NCBI GenBank assembly: GCA_004764695.1
Contig: SMSO01000035.1
Coordinates: forward strand, 556,001 to 620,000
Origin: Schizochytrium sp. TIO01
Taxonomy: Eukaryota > Sar > Bigyra > Thraustochytrida > Thraustochytriidae
DNA length: 64,000 bases
Direction: 5' to 3'
Below, piece after piece: positions 34,801 through 46,217 of the stretch. The notes below the pieces were generated by a model, which was given only the letters and a program-made list of their open reading frames with translations, did no database searches and was not told where the DNA came from. The translations under genes and the position numbers were made by a program. Positions within the stretch are counted from its first letter, which is position 1. Every line of letters begins with the position of its first letter.

Positions 34801-35675
34801 TCTACAAGGCGAAAGTCCTCTTCTTCTTGCTGTTGGCGTTTGGGGATCATTCGCTCAAACACTGCAGCCATTTCTGCGAATGTGCATGTGCTGTAGTCTA
34901 AGCCCGGTCCATCGGAGCTGGTTCCAGGAAAGGGGTCCCAGTATACAGCAAAATGCTCGAGTTTGAATAATTTATAGGCAAGGAGCTTTTCTAGATACTT
35001 GCCAGATTCTTCGAGACGACGTTTGATTTCTGCGACTAAATCTACAAAGCAGGGGTTCCAATGTCTATCTGTTGATTGCATCTTTAGAGACTCCCATGTT
35101 ACACCAACTGAGAACGCATGTTTAGGATTAGTTACACGATCCTCATATCGAACGTGTACATTGCGGACATTGAGTTCAATGTTATCAACAATCTTGTTCA
35201 TTAAACGGGCTGTAAAACCACTTTTAGCCATTTCTTCAGCTTCGCTCATGTTGGCCCTGGCAATGGTGTCCGCATCGTCCTTGTCTCTGTTGATGCTGGA
35301 AAGACCTGATGATTTCCGGAGCTCTGCTCTTGCCAAATCTGCCTTTTTCCGTGCTTTTAGTTTGCGTTGGTAATCTCTGGCATTGTATTCAATGGATGGT
35401 TCCAGAATTAAAAACACTCGATCAATTGAGATTTCAACAGGTTGACTGCCAAGGTGAGTCCATGGAATTTTGATATCTACTTGGCCAATGAATCCTCGAC
35501 GTAATTTAATTGGCGCTTCCACCGTATCAAAGGCATCTTTTCGTATTTCTAATTCAGACAGTACCATGTGGCCTCCATAGACACTAGTACTTACTTTGTC
35601 TGGCCGAAAGCATCCTTCTTCGACATAGGAGCCTAATACACGATTTAGAAGGTTCGCAACCCAACCTTCAAACAT
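22842..35675 (-). CDS. VPS13: VPS13-family lipid-transfer protein, exon 1 (N-terminal 4278 residues)
   Basis: The start is the ATG at 35675; the frame extends four codons further upstream but only to a TTG. The N-terminus MFEGWVANLLNRVLGSYVEE, followed by VSTSVYGGHMVLSELEIRKD and the polar SIDRVFLILEPS, is the Chorein_N domain that scoops lipid from the donor membrane. Long Ser/Gly/Asp-rich inserts are scattered through the repeating-beta-groove region. Towards the end come the SHR-BD (DUF1162) landmarks, RKLVLYVPYWIVNLSDLHLL and FVLINALGRTLKV, then FRPELPSLPPYRIDNLSLQT just before the donor. With exon 2 the predicted protein is 5605 residues, above the 3100-4300 typical of yeast and human VPS13s; the excess is mostly low-complexity inserts. 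It is the only VPS13 gene in the window. Confidence 0.94.
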
Positions 35676-38600
35676 CTTGTGACTCAAGTGTTTAAGCTAG
35701 ATCTTGTATTACAAAAGCAACCAGAGTAATGATGAAATGATCCCAAAGAAGCTAGAAACAGGACAATGACACCAACTGAAGTAGACGGACCCCTTTGACA
35801 GAGGAAACAGAGCGAGTCAAAGATGCCTTACTTCAACCAAACTAAGTTTTTTGGAGAAAGTCTGTAGAAGCTCCTCAAAGGCACAGTTGTTTAGTTCAAT
35901 GGTTTTTTGCCGATGCTTACTCGTCGAGACGTCGATGTAAAGATAGAGCGCCTTAGTCAACGAAATATCTGGCGCTTAATCGCTGACCAGCTAGCTAGCC
36001 GGCCAGCCAGCCAGCCAGTTGTGCTTCTCTGACTCTGCCTCCGCCTCCGCCTCCGCCTCCGCCTCCGCCTCCGCCTCCTTGGGCTCTGCTGCATAGATGG
36101 CCTTCATTTTAGTCGCTTTTACTGCTACGTGCGCCCATACCTAGGTAGCCACTGGAGACTAAATGAAAGAGAGATAAGAAGGACAGAACAGAAAGAACGA
36201 GAAAAAAAAGAAAGAAAAAAAAAAAAAGAAAAGAGCCTCAGGCTGATGGCCAAATACGTCTCCCACTACAGCTCTACAATGACAGCAGACAAAGAGCACT
36301 TTTGGAAATAAAGGAAAACTCGATGTCTGGGAGACCAGTAATACTAGCACTTAGGACTATTTTAGTACTTTTGCTTACAAGCATATCCAAAGATAGTGAA
36401 TGCTAGAGACAGCTAGGCACCCAATAATACTAGTAGGCTATTTTGAATGTGTTCTGTTGTTCTTCTCTGAGCCTTTCGAGTTCTTTTTCTTCATGTGTCT
36501 TCTTGTTTTTGTTATCTATATGCTATCAGTAGTAGATAGGTATACCTACCTTTCCTATCGTGATGTGATAACTCATCATGGCTAAAAACTCTCTCATGGT
36601 CGATCGAAACCGTTCTAGCTAGAGCGCTGGGAAATTCAGTGTGCTCAAAATCACTACTAACCAGGTGCTACCTGCCGTGGCACGGCACCGGATTTGTCAT
36701 TCTCTTGTCAGCCCATCGCTGTAGAGCTAAAGAGAGAAAATGCTGTCAACTAACATTATTGACGCTTAGGATTGGACACTTTTAAGAAAACAGCTTGAAA
36801 AGCAAACCATTTTTGCATACGAGAACAGAAACAAAGCAAGCTACCCTGACTATTCTGACTGCTTCAGGCAGAAAGACTACGCGCTTGGCGGTTTGGGTTA
36901 CTACATTGTGATCTCGTTTCCGATCTTCAACTGCAAACTTGACTTCTAAAGGGACTACTTGCAGAGAAGTGTGGTCACTGCTATTAGAGTTCTTTAGAAT
37001 GGTATCTTCAACCCCCAAACACGAACTAATTCTAAGATAACGAAGCCTATGATTTTTTTGAAGAAGCAGCCTGATAAGAGGCCTTTATTTTCTGAAAGCT
37101 GATGACTCTGCAGTGGCGCAACGCCGATGCTTTGATGATTCGTCTTGCTGAGTGAAACCTCTGCTGTACTGTATATAACTAGTCAACCAAGAATACTGAA
37201 ACGTCTTTCTTCGTTCTCCCTTATAAACTTTCCCGTAAGGTTCTCTAAAAAAGAAAGAAAGAACGTGGCGCAGAACTTGAACGTAATTTTTGACAATGAA
37301 GCATGTTTGCAATTTCTACTACGAGGAAGCGCAATTGTCTAAATCTTGCATAGCTACTGTGCACTAGCTATCATGTGATCCCTGATTATACTGTTATTGC
37401 TACACAATTTCACGAACCTGCGAACTAAATATGTGGTAAACTATAGTGGGAAGACATTGACTCACTAAATTAATTGCTTCACTTGCAAAGCGACTGTTGC
37501 ATAAAGGCTCTAAGCAAAAGCCTTGTGCAGCAAGAAGATGCTCAAGTGTTAAGGAATTGGAGATTTTCTGCCTGGCAGCCATTGATGACGAGTTGAGACT
37601 CGATGAATATCTGTAGTAGGTAGCTTGCTTTAAACACCTAATGTATGACCGAATGATCTTTCAGAGTCTACCTAGTAGAGTTAGATTCATGAATATCATT
37701 ACGACTTTGAGGGATCATACCATGAGAAGCACACATTGGTATAATATAGTAGCGGAGTCACTGACCAATTCAAGCTAACTTTGCTCGCTGAGTAGTCGTA
37801 CTACTTCGTGGTCAAACACAAGCGAGGAACATTAGAGTTCAAGGCTTATTTTGGTCGCTACCACCCGTTTCATACAGATTAGAAGCAAAAGAATAAACAA
37901 AGAAGTTCGACTAATCAGGCTGGTGATGAATGGTGGTCCGAAGTTATGGCGGGCAAATTCAATCAGACGTTGTGGAAGATTGGAGGCATTTGTGTAATCT
38001 CTGCCACCAACAATAGATTCGCGTCAAAACCCTACTTTGAAAGATAGGTAGGTACTACGGAATGAAGGTAATAAGTTGTATGTACTAGTATTTACTAGGC
38101 ACTTACTATCTACCTACTTACATAAACCGGCACTCTCAAAAAAATTTAAAATGAGAAGATTTACTCACACTAGCCGGACTCTGCTGTTCATTCTTTGACT
38201 TAGAAATATTGTTGCACTCATTATGGTAGACTAATTTTACTGAGTACAAATTCGTTGGGATGCCATAGTAGCATGAGAAACATGCAATGTTCCCAGAATT
38301 TAAAACGCCTCAATTTGCCTGCAAACCAAGGCTTCAGAAGGACTTTGCTCGTTTCGATTGACATATCTTAGAGCAAAAACTGTGCAAAGAATCACCAATA
38401 GGACAATCCAATGCATACCAAAAAAGACAGGAACACTTGAATGTAAAATTTGTCATTCTCCATCCTTATTCAGGCTCGAGAATTTACGTAGTATAACCAG
38501 TTCTTTTCAAAATATACTTGTGAAACATCTATTCAATGGTCGTTGAGGTAGTAACAAACTGTCAAACACTACACTCGCTTCACAGAGACAAGAATCAAGA

Positions 38601-38911
38601 AACCAAATATTTATCTCACTATGAATCGTGAATAATACAGCTGACTTAATTGAAAGAACAAATCATGCAATTCGGCAATGCCCCAGCAAAAGGCGATGGA
38701 GAAAGAGTTCTCGGGAAGCAAACGTACACAAATTGAGATAACTGAGCAAAAAGAATTCTTTAAAAAACTCTGATTTTATTTTGATTGTCTAGCACCTAGC
38801 ATCTAATTATACGGGAAGCACTAAATAAGATAGTAGAATGCTTGAACAGTAGAATCATGAGATGATAATCAAATTTTCATCGTTTATTATCTACCTTTAT
38901 GAATCAGTGAT
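35676..38911. other. 3.2-kb intergenic stretch, no gene recognised
   Basis: This is the longest gene-free interval. Near the VPS13 start it holds CCAG repeats (about 35995-36018), a GCCTCC array (36037-36078) and a purine-rich run near 36200-36235. Frames of 60-78 codons on both strands look random. TAGGTA-type words recur near 36535, 37615 and 38045. No RNA gene was identified. Confidence 0.5.
36037..36078. repeat. GCCTCC hexamer microsatellite
   Basis: Seven tandem copies lie about 360 bases upstream of the VPS13 start codon, preceded by CCAG tetramers. This is the most G/C-rich patch of an otherwise AT-rich region and may lie in the VPS13 promoter or leader. Confidence 0.95.
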
Positions 38912-39841
38912 TCAAAGGTTCGCACTTCTTTTTCCGATCGGGAAAGCGGTATGTTGTGGACTGCGGACTTCATGCTCGAGTTGAAATGCCATCTTATTTG
39001 TGCTTCCCTCCAATGGGATGTCTTTCAAACGAAACTGTTTTGTTTTCAAAACATCCTCTTCAGTTTTGCTAGATGCGAACTCCATTGGCCCTCCTTCAAA
39101 ACGCGGGTTGATATATACTAGGTTTTCTTTAGTTGCTCTGCGAAATGCTTGCTCGAGCTTTTCCTCGGAATCAACATAAATGGCAACGTGAAACTTTTGA
39201 GTCTCCAATGTATCATATGCAGTAGATGGAAAAGACTTCGTGCTTTCCTCAAATACCAACTTCTGGTTGTGTGCAAACGGTACGACACATCGTGTAGGTG
39301 TCTCCATAGTGGCATTACAAAACAAATATGTGTTATAAAATCGCGCAATAGATGAAGCACTTCCTGGTGGGCACGCAAGAACGACTTTACGAAGGGACAC
39401 CATTTTGTGTGACCCACATGGATGAGTTCCAGCAGCCAATATTTGCCTACTTTCTTCAGACTTCACCTTTACAATGTGGAAAAGATTGCCAAATGGCCCT
39501 TGCACCCAAGTTGCAGTATCGGTTTCAGGAGTTATCTTGATTTTACCTCGGAGGGCATCCATGGAATCCAAGCGCTTTACTAGATCTGCAACATTCTCTG
39601 CTGTCCCGAACTCGATCCAACCATTCACTACTTGTGCTGTCTTCACAATACGTCGATCTACAGGACCAAACCTGTATGGCAAGTGCATTTGGCTCAGGCC
39701 CATATTGACGTGTAGTAAACGAGTCCGATCTTGCTTGATGTTCTCTTGACAGCCAAGTCCCTTGACATAAAAAACCCTCGCAAGGTCAACATCAGGGATA
39801 TTGAGATTGAGATGCTCAAGCAATACGAGCGGGTCACTCAT
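38912..39841 (-). CDS. VOC (glyoxalase/dioxygenase-fold) protein, two modules
   Basis: This is a 309-residue protein. The first half is a vicinal-oxygen-chelate module: LLEHLNLNIPDVDLARVFYVKGLGC (His10 in the usual metal position), LLHVNMGLSQMHLPY, and a paired strand ending WVQGPFGNLFHIVKV. The second half (from about 140) repeats the plan more loosely: VSLRKVVLACPPGSASSIARFYNTYLF and later KFHVAIYVDSEEKLEQAFRRA, followed by a Phe/Pro-rich stretch. Members of this fold isomerise, open rings or bind metal and small ligands. Metal ligands are not complete enough here to name a reaction, so glyoxalase I activity should not be assumed. The start ATG is unambiguous. Confidence 0.75.
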   Translation of the reverse strand: MSDPLVLLEHLNLNIPDVDLARVFYVKGLGCQENIKQDRTRLLHVNMGLSQMHLPYRFGPVDRRIVKTAQVVNGWIEFGTAENVADLVKRLDSMDALRGKIKITPETDTATWVQGPFGNLFHIVKVKSEESRQILAAGTHPCGSHKMVSLRKVVLACPPGSASSIARFYNTYLFCNATMETPTRCVVPFAHNQKLVFEESTKSFPSTAYDTLETQKFHVAIYVDSEEKLEQAFRRATKENLVYINPRFEGGPMEFASSKTEEDVLKTKQFRLKDIPLEGSTNKMAFQLEHEVRSPQHTAFPIGKRSANL

Positions 39842-40712
39842 TCTGCTTGTGGGAGCTGCGTTCCTCAGGGTTTGAGCCTATGCTCCGTTTGAGTTAACGT
39901 GATCTGCAAACTAGGTAGTAGTTTTTGTCAAGCCACTATAGCAGTGAACCTGTATACGTCTTTGAATTTGCTAAACCTTGAAGATCTAGAAGTGTTGTCA
40001 ATTGTCCAAGATGATGACAACTCCTTCGCATGAGACACGTTTGAGTTTTGGTGCAACCTTGGCATGCATGCAGTTTCTGGTTAGCATGTAGGGCATGAAG
40101 CTTACTTTACCTGTATGCAAATTTAAGCTACTCTTACTGACCTGTTATTCAGAGGATGCTCCTAGAAGTCTAATAGCCCACCCACACTCAGACTCTAAGT
40201 ATAACTACTACTACTGACATACTAACCCTGTACTATTATAATGGTACTACTAGTACTACCTTCGTAATTTTGTAAGCAAGACAAAAAGTCAAAAAGCGTT
40301 CGAAGTTCACGCAAAATCAAAATTTTAGCGGGGTACATATTCAACGGGAAAACACTAATGGATTTCGTATTAGCACATATGACAATCTCAATAGTTCTAA
40401 ACTATTCAAGTTCTCTATATAGTTTTTTTAAGTTAAAAAAATAAATAGATATAGGGCCTATATAGAAACTTTTATCCCATAGATTATGGCGCTAACTTGA
40501 GTTTTGACCCAGAGAATCTATAGGAGCAGCCTCTAAATCTGATTGATGTAGGTAGGAACCTAGGGTAACTAGCGCCTAGCTAGACTTGTTGAAGTAGAAT
40601 GACCAGTAGTCAATACATACCTAATACTACTACTTCTAAACTTGGAAGAACATGAAAAGTTGTTTGTAATTTAAGGAAGTTTTAAGGTGCTAAGGTGGAC
40701 TTGAAGAGATTG
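39842..40712. other. Intergenic stretch, no gene recognised
   Basis: The 870 bases between the VOC gene and the Ulp1-bearing transposase are AT-rich. If the transposase belongs to a complete element, its 3' end should lie here. I could not match an inverted repeat with the other side (46218-46700) by eye. Confidence 0.45.
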
Positions 40713-43700
40713 TTAGTAAGCGTTATGAGGAGACGTTACTGCGTTAGGAAGCCTTGGAATCTTGATGGAACTCTCAGACATAGTGTTAAGGGAATCGTCA
40801 ACAGCTTGAGAGGATTCTTCAACAATCGCAACGAACTCTTCTTCGAGTTCTCGAGGCTTGAAGTCAAGGATGAAAGAGCTTAATAGCTCCTCTCTTGTCG
40901 AAGAAGCTTTCGCAAGCGTGAAATTGATGGTATCTTGAAGTATGTCAGCAAAAGTAGCAAATTGCAACCTCCGATGTTCCATCAGGTCAGAATTTCCATT
41001 GGATGGCATAATACTTTCTGCAAGTGCTGCAATAGCGTTATCACCATGCAAAAGGCCATTGATTACAGCCATAACATGCACTCCGCAGTCATAGCCATTT
41101 TCTTGATGACCAGACAATTTCTTGACTGACCAGTTAGATTCATCCAACTCCAGCTGTCGGAGAATGCTCTTATTCCTTTCGTCATGACGACCATCATCAC
41201 TGTTTTTGAGAGGGTCATAAGAATAGAGAGTTTTATCCTCAACACACAGCATCACCAAGGTCCAATGGCTCTGAGCTAAAAGGGGCATCATGATTCTCTT
41301 TACATGGGGAGGGAATAGCAGAGTGGGTAATGAATTACTATTCTTGAACTTGACAAATTCACGTTGCTCGTGAGAACTCTTGAAAAATTTTCTCAAGGCT
41401 GTATCCAAGTCCTCCTTAATACTTGTGTGGCGAAAAGATGTAAAGAAAACCGTCTCGCGACGTCGTTCTTCAACGCTCACCTGTTTCACCTGAAGCATTT
41501 GCAAGTAAAGATCCATCAAAAAGTTTGAGACGCACTTTGTAGGAGATACTGAGCTCGAGCTCATCATTGCATGGTCAAGCAAGAGTTTCAACTGAATATC
41601 AGACTTGACACATCCTTGGGTACGTATCTGAGGAAATTCTGGCAAAGAAACTGGCAAAAGGTCACTCGTATGAAGCATATCAGCCATCTTCTTTAAGATC
41701 ACTACATAGTCATCCCTAAGAGATTTCTCAGCAGGTGACATGTTGCTGTCTCTGATAGGAGACAAATAAGAAGGATAATTCTTAAACATGTGCCGCGGTA
41801 GCTTTAGTAGCTCATCCTCTCGCCAAATTTTGATCTCTCCGTCGCAAGAGCCATTGGATGGCGCATGAACCTTTGAACGACGGTGGAGGCATCTACTACA
41901 AAAATATCGATGGTTTAGCTTCGAGGAACATCGCCAAGACTTCCCGTGTATGAGAACATCCCGGAGATCAAGAGGATCAGCAACACCAGCAGGACGAGCC
42001 CTGTGTAAGTCAACCCAGGGAGCGTAAGGAGAAACCCCCGGTGAACAGTCAAGAGCAACTGCACAGTCATCACGTTTGCCTAAATGAGAACTTCTGCCAA
42101 GCAACTCTAAAAGTACTTCATGTTGATAACCCGACTCGCTGCGGCGCAAAGACTCTTGAAGAGCGGCCGCCTGTTCTGAGCTAAGCGATATTAACGGGGG
42201 TTTCTCGAGCGTCCTCAAGTCAATCGGCCTTGCACCAGAACGTAAAAAGGCGGATTCCACCTTTGCATGGCACTGGCTTGCTTCGTAGGGGATTTGTGAT
42301 TGCACCCTGCACTTGCGTATCATATCGCGAATATTCCTTTCGCTCTTCTCGGTCACATCGGTGGGTTTGATATCAGGGATGATGCCTTTAAGAAGAGATG
42401 GCTGGCGTACGAATGAGTTCCATAAATGTGTAAATACTCGTGCACTTTTAGTGCTGCCAGCTGATGCCTCAAGAGTAAAGCCATACTCTCTAAGAAGAGT
42501 TGTGAAGAGTTTTCGCTCATTTCTCTCTGCAACACTGAGATTAGGACCACTAGGAAATGGCGTCGTTGGCTTCAAGAGATACATGCCAGAAGGGCGGCTT
42601 CGCTTTGTATGCCTCTTTGCGACTTCATCAGCATCTCCGTCCTTGGGTATCGGGGCGCTAAGATTCTTCGCAGCAAAACTCGTCTCAACCTGCTTGCTAT
42701 AGGTCATCTGAGTGCATGTGCTCTTTTTGATCATGAGTTGGACAGGGCTCAACTTGAAGGCAAACCATGAGAATCTTCTTGGCGAAGAATAGGAGACATG
42801 AGCTTTAGCTGCTGCAAACGCAGACAGTATGTCGTCATCCTTAATCACGTCGGGCGGGGTTCTGGCCGGCGGAGATCGAGGTTTGCGATCTACTCTGCTC
42901 CTCGTAGGTGCAATAACGTGCCCAATTGATACCTTAAATTTTGCTTGATTTCCGATTTCTGCATCACTTGGTACTTTACTGACTTTATATTCTCCACCAG
43001 TCAACGTCATCGTCAAAACTTCAACTTGAAATAGGTGGCCAACAGCCTCTGTTATATAAGCCACAACACTGCTAAGCTGGAGCTTTTCGTTAGGCTTTGC
43101 TTTTTTACTGACTTCCTCCAAGAGCTTGATGGAAATTCCTGCACCAGCTGGAGAAGCAAGAACTTCAAGCCCCAAATTTTTCAGAATCATTTGCTTTAAT
43201 GCTTGCTTGCCTTTGACAAATTCAAGGTTGCTTATGAGCGAGCGTAATTTAGACAAGATGTCCGGCTGATTGTTATATGCCATTGCCATGAGGATAGCCC
43301 AGACTTGCTCCACAAGATTCAAAGGCTTCATTGGTGGTTCGCATTTAAGTGCCTTTTTTATATTTAGGCAACAATCCTTCACCTCAGGCACCTCTACACT
43401 ACTTGTGTAAGGGCCAACCTGGGGTGATTCTTTTTCTGACCTTGTGTTACAAATATCATTATCACCAAGAAGAGGGAGAAGTGATAGGCCCATGCTTAGG
43501 GCTGGGTCAACAGAAGCGGGTAAGACTGTCTCTGGAAAAGGTACATCATCATGAGGATAGTGGACACGAAATAAACTGTTGATACGAAGGCGATGGACCA
43601 AAGATGAGTGTAGGTCAACTCGAGGCATTTTCTTATGGATTGGATGTAACTCTGAGGCCCGGAGGCGGTTTGCCCTTAAAGCTGCATACAGTAAAATGGT

Positions 43701-46217
43701 ATCTCCTCGAAGTACACTGACACATCTGCTTCCAATCAATTCATTCAAGACTCGATGGAAACGTTCACGAGCACTAGTTCCTCTTGCTGTAATATGTTTG
43801 CCATCAGTTGTTGCTGTGTAAATGAATTCATTGAATGTAGCGTCAGGATCACTGAGGCAATCGTATTCAACATGTCTGAGCATGTTATTAAAGAATTCCA
43901 AAAGATCATCCCCTTTTGAACTATTGCTATCACAATCGGGGTTTGAAGACTTTGCCTTTGAGCGAAAAAGTCTCACAGCTCTGCGATTAGAAGGCAGTTT
44001 GCTATGTAATGTTGTACCGCGCCCTGTTCTACTTAGGAGTGCTCTTACTTCTTCTTCCAGTTTCTCTACACTTTTGTTTTTACTCCTTCTTTTGACTTTC
44101 TTAAAGAAATCTGTGCGTAAATTTTCCATAGCAGCCTCAGCGTCTGTCTCAAGAAAAGCATACAGAGTAGATGTAATGCGGATGAACAAATCATCTTTGT
44201 TTGGTATGCGACGCTCAATCTCACGACGTCGCTTTCTATTTAAATTAATCACCTCATCATCACCATCTTCTTGGATTTTCCCCTCCTCTACATCTCCGTT
44301 ATCTTCCTCGTGCTCGATTTCTTTCAGAGATTCTGAAAATAGACTTTCATTAGGGGAAAAAACTGCAGCACTCAAGCAATTAAAGAATTGTTTACGCAAA
44401 GGGTGGCTTGGAGGGACGTTCATTACATCTTTAAAGCGGTTAAGCCAATGGAAAGCATTGAGTTTGACCGGGACATTGGGCCAGATTGACTTGATTTGAC
44501 TACGAACTAAGCAACAATTATCAGTATAAATGATCTTTGGAGCATAGCCTTTTTCTCCAGCCATCTCTTTCCGATGATTATCAAAATCTTTTAGCGCAAT
44601 AAACATTTCACCAGCCAATTTTTCCCCTTCACGAAGTCCCTGGACCCAAACGATTTGATTAAATTCATTTGCAATCGTCATAATGGCTGCAAAAGGTTGA
44701 ATCACGCGAACTTTACCTTCGTCATTCCTTATTGTCACCTTTATTTGCTTTGCGAACTTAAAAGTGCAGTCAACTCGAAGAATGTTGGCTTCAGCACTTA
44801 CTATCTCACGTAGCATTGGTCTTGCCATTTCGGTGAATAAATCAGTATTTACATCATCTAAGAAAAAACGATGAAGCTGAAAACCATTGTATCCATCGGG
44901 ATTATCAAAATTACCAAATGATTCGGGGCCTTTTGACTTGTCACGAGAAGCCATGGCCTCCTTCACTTTGGTCTCTTCCTCAGTGATTTCCTGTCGTCTA
45001 GCTTTATTACGCAACTCCCGTTCTTCCTTTTCGTGAACAAGTTGCTTCACTTCACTAACTGTTAAAGAGGAACTATCCTCCCACAGTTTCTTTACAGCTT
45101 TGTGTGCCTTCTGAAGAGCAGATCTTACACGTATTGGCCTAAAGTTTTTCCCAGAAGCAATTATGGCAAAATTTTCTTTCAACCATGCATTTTGATCCTT
45201 TGACTGGACATAGTCTTCTGTCAGCATCATCACATCGGTGACAAGCATAGGCTCTCTGGATTTCGCGCGATCTTCATCAAAGCGCCAACCCACCTGACTG
45301 AGTTTGCTCTTGAGGTGTGGGGTCAAACCAGAACAACTTGTCGGCAAATCCTGCAGTTTCCACTTCGCCAAAGTACAAGCTCGTAGCTCTCGGTCATGCC
45401 GGCGTTGAGAGACAAACTCAATGTCAGCTTGACCATTGATTCGTTTCTGCCACGCAAAGAGTCCAGCTACGGTATTAGGTTCAGCTACCTTTGGTGGATG
45501 GCGTGCGATGTCAGGATCTAGATTAGCAAGGTAGTACTCCTCGCGAACCTGCTCAAAGCGACGCACATGGGCACCCAGGACACTATCAAGAGCTTGCTGT
45601 CCACACCTTACCCAGATATCATATGAGAACTTCGCCAGCGGCCTCTCAATCATATACTTCTTACGATTTATTACAAAGAAGCGGTGCCGAGTTAATTCGG
45701 GACAGGTTCTCAAGAAATCGTCTGTCGTGTTCCGGAAAGTCCTTCTACATCCGCTGTATCTGCATTGGTATTGTCGACCAACCAAAAGCCAGGTTGCCTC
45801 AAGAGCAACAACCTCGCGAGTGTCTTTAATGTCGACCCATTTACCAGTTCGATGGTCAACTGAGTGATCACAATGCGGACAGAATAGTTTATCTTGCATT
45901 TCGTGAAACATCTTTGCTGGATACCAAGTTCCAACAGCTCTAGAATAAAAGTATTCCTTATCATACCGATTAGCACGGTCCGGCTTTCGCGAAGGCCACC
46001 ACAACCAAGCTTTCTTATTACTTGTGTCAAACCGTTCACGAGCATCTCCGATCTTCATATTAGAAACCTTCATGGTGCAATCTTTAATAAATTTAATTTC
46101 GTATTCTCTAATGGACTTGCTACGACGATCTATATTAGGTTGGTCACGAGATTCATCCTCAACCTCCAGATCTGCAAACTCATCAATAGGCATGCCAATA
46201 TCCTCCTCCGTCATCAT
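40713..46217 (-). CDS. Giant DDE transposase with zinc-rich N-terminus and C-terminal Ulp1-type (C48) protease
   Basis: This is an intact frame of 1834 residues (ATG at 46217; the preceding codons reach only a GTG). The N-terminal ~250 residues carry FCPHCDHSV, YQCRYSGCRRTF and FFVINRKKYMIE, resembling the DUF6729-type zinc region found in many protist and animal repeat proteins. A MULE/Zisupton-like DDE core follows, with candidate catalytic residues Asp483 (RVDCTFKF), Asp566 (YTDNCC) and Glu818 (RGTSARERFHR). The C-terminus is a SUMO/Ulp1-like cysteine protease: HWTLVML (His1651), SYDPLK, and GYDCGVHV (Cys1711). Such proteases accompany several MULE and Zisupton-type transposases. It reads away from the piggyBac-like gene at 47616. 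The absence of stops over 5.5 kb suggests a recent or still mobile copy. The superfamily is not certain. Confidence 0.78.
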   Translation of the reverse strand: MMTEEDIGMPIDEFADLEVEDESRDQPNIDRRSKSIREYEIKFIKDCTMKVSNMKIGDARERFDTSNKKAWLWWPSRKPDRANRYDKEYFYSRAVGTWYPAKMFHEMQDKLFCPHCDHSVDHRTGKWVDIKDTREVVALEATWLLVGRQYQCRYSGCRRTFRNTTDDFLRTCPELTRHRFFVINRKKYMIERPLAKFSYDIWVRCGQQALDSVLGAHVRRFEQVREEYYLANLDPDIARHPPKVAEPNTVAGLFAWQKRINGQADIEFVSQRRHDRELRACTLAKWKLQDLPTSCSGLTPHLKSKLSQVGWRFDEDRAKSREPMLVTDVMMLTEDYVQSKDQNAWLKENFAIIASGKNFRPIRVRSALQKAHKAVKKLWEDSSSLTVSEVKQLVHEKEERELRNKARRQEITEEETKVKEAMASRDKSKGPESFGNFDNPDGYNGFQLHRFFLDDVNTDLFTEMARPMLREIVSAEANILRVDCTFKFAKQIKVTIRNDEGKVRVIQPFAAIMTIANEFNQIVWVQGLREGEKLAGEMFIALKDFDNHRKEMAGEKGYAPKIIYTDNCCLVRSQIKSIWPNVPVKLNAFHWLNRFKDVMNVPPSHPLRKQFFNCLSAAVFSPNESLFSESLKEIEHEEDNGDVEEGKIQEDGDDEVINLNRKRRREIERRIPNKDDLFIRITSTLYAFLETDAEAAMENLRTDFFKKVKRRSKNKSVEKLEEEVRALLSRTGRGTTLHSKLPSNRRAVRLFRSKAKSSNPDCDSNSSKGDDLLEFFNNMLRHVEYDCLSDPDATFNEFIYTATTDGKHITARGTSARERFHRVLNELIGSRCVSVLRGDTILLYAALRANRLRASELHPIHKKMPRVDLHSSLVHRLRINSLFRVHYPHDDVPFPETVLPASVDPALSMGLSLLPLLGDNDICNTRSEKESPQVGPYTSSVEVPEVKDCCLNIKKALKCEPPMKPLNLVEQVWAILMAMAYNNQPDILSKLRSLISNLEFVKGKQALKQMILKNLGLEVLASPAGAGISIKLLEEVSKKAKPNEKLQLSSVVAYITEAVGHLFQVEVLTMTLTGGEYKVSKVPSDAEIGNQAKFKVSIGHVIAPTRSRVDRKPRSPPARTPPDVIKDDDILSAFAAAKAHVSYSSPRRFSWFAFKLSPVQLMIKKSTCTQMTYSKQVETSFAAKNLSAPIPKDGDADEVAKRHTKRSRPSGMYLLKPTTPFPSGPNLSVAERNERKLFTTLLREYGFTLEASAGSTKSARVFTHLWNSFVRQPSLLKGIIPDIKPTDVTEKSERNIRDMIRKCRVQSQIPYEASQCHAKVESAFLRSGARPIDLRTLEKPPLISLSSEQAAALQESLRRSESGYQHEVLLELLGRSSHLGKRDDCAVALDCSPGVSPYAPWVDLHRARPAGVADPLDLRDVLIHGKSWRCSSKLNHRYFCSRCLHRRSKVHAPSNGSCDGEIKIWREDELLKLPRHMFKNYPSYLSPIRDSNMSPAEKSLRDDYVVILKKMADMLHTSDLLPVSLPEFPQIRTQGCVKSDIQLKLLLDHAMMSSSSVSPTKCVSNFLMDLYLQMLQVKQVSVEERRRETVFFTSFRHTSIKEDLDTALRKFFKSSHEQREFVKFKNSNSLPTLLFPPHVKRIMMPLLAQSHWTLVMLCVEDKTLYSYDPLKNSDDGRHDERNKSILRQLELDESNWSVKKLSGHQENGYDCGVHVMAVINGLLHGDNAIAALAESIMPSNGNSDLMEHRRLQFATFADILQDTINFTLAKASSTREELLSSFILDFKPRELEEEFVAIVEESSQAVDDSLNTMSESSIKIPRLPNAVTSPHNAY

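Noticed and set aside
43822-44499. 225-codon plus-strand frame under the Ulp1-type transposase
   Set aside because: Ser/Leu-rich antisense shadow of an acidic/basic coding region.
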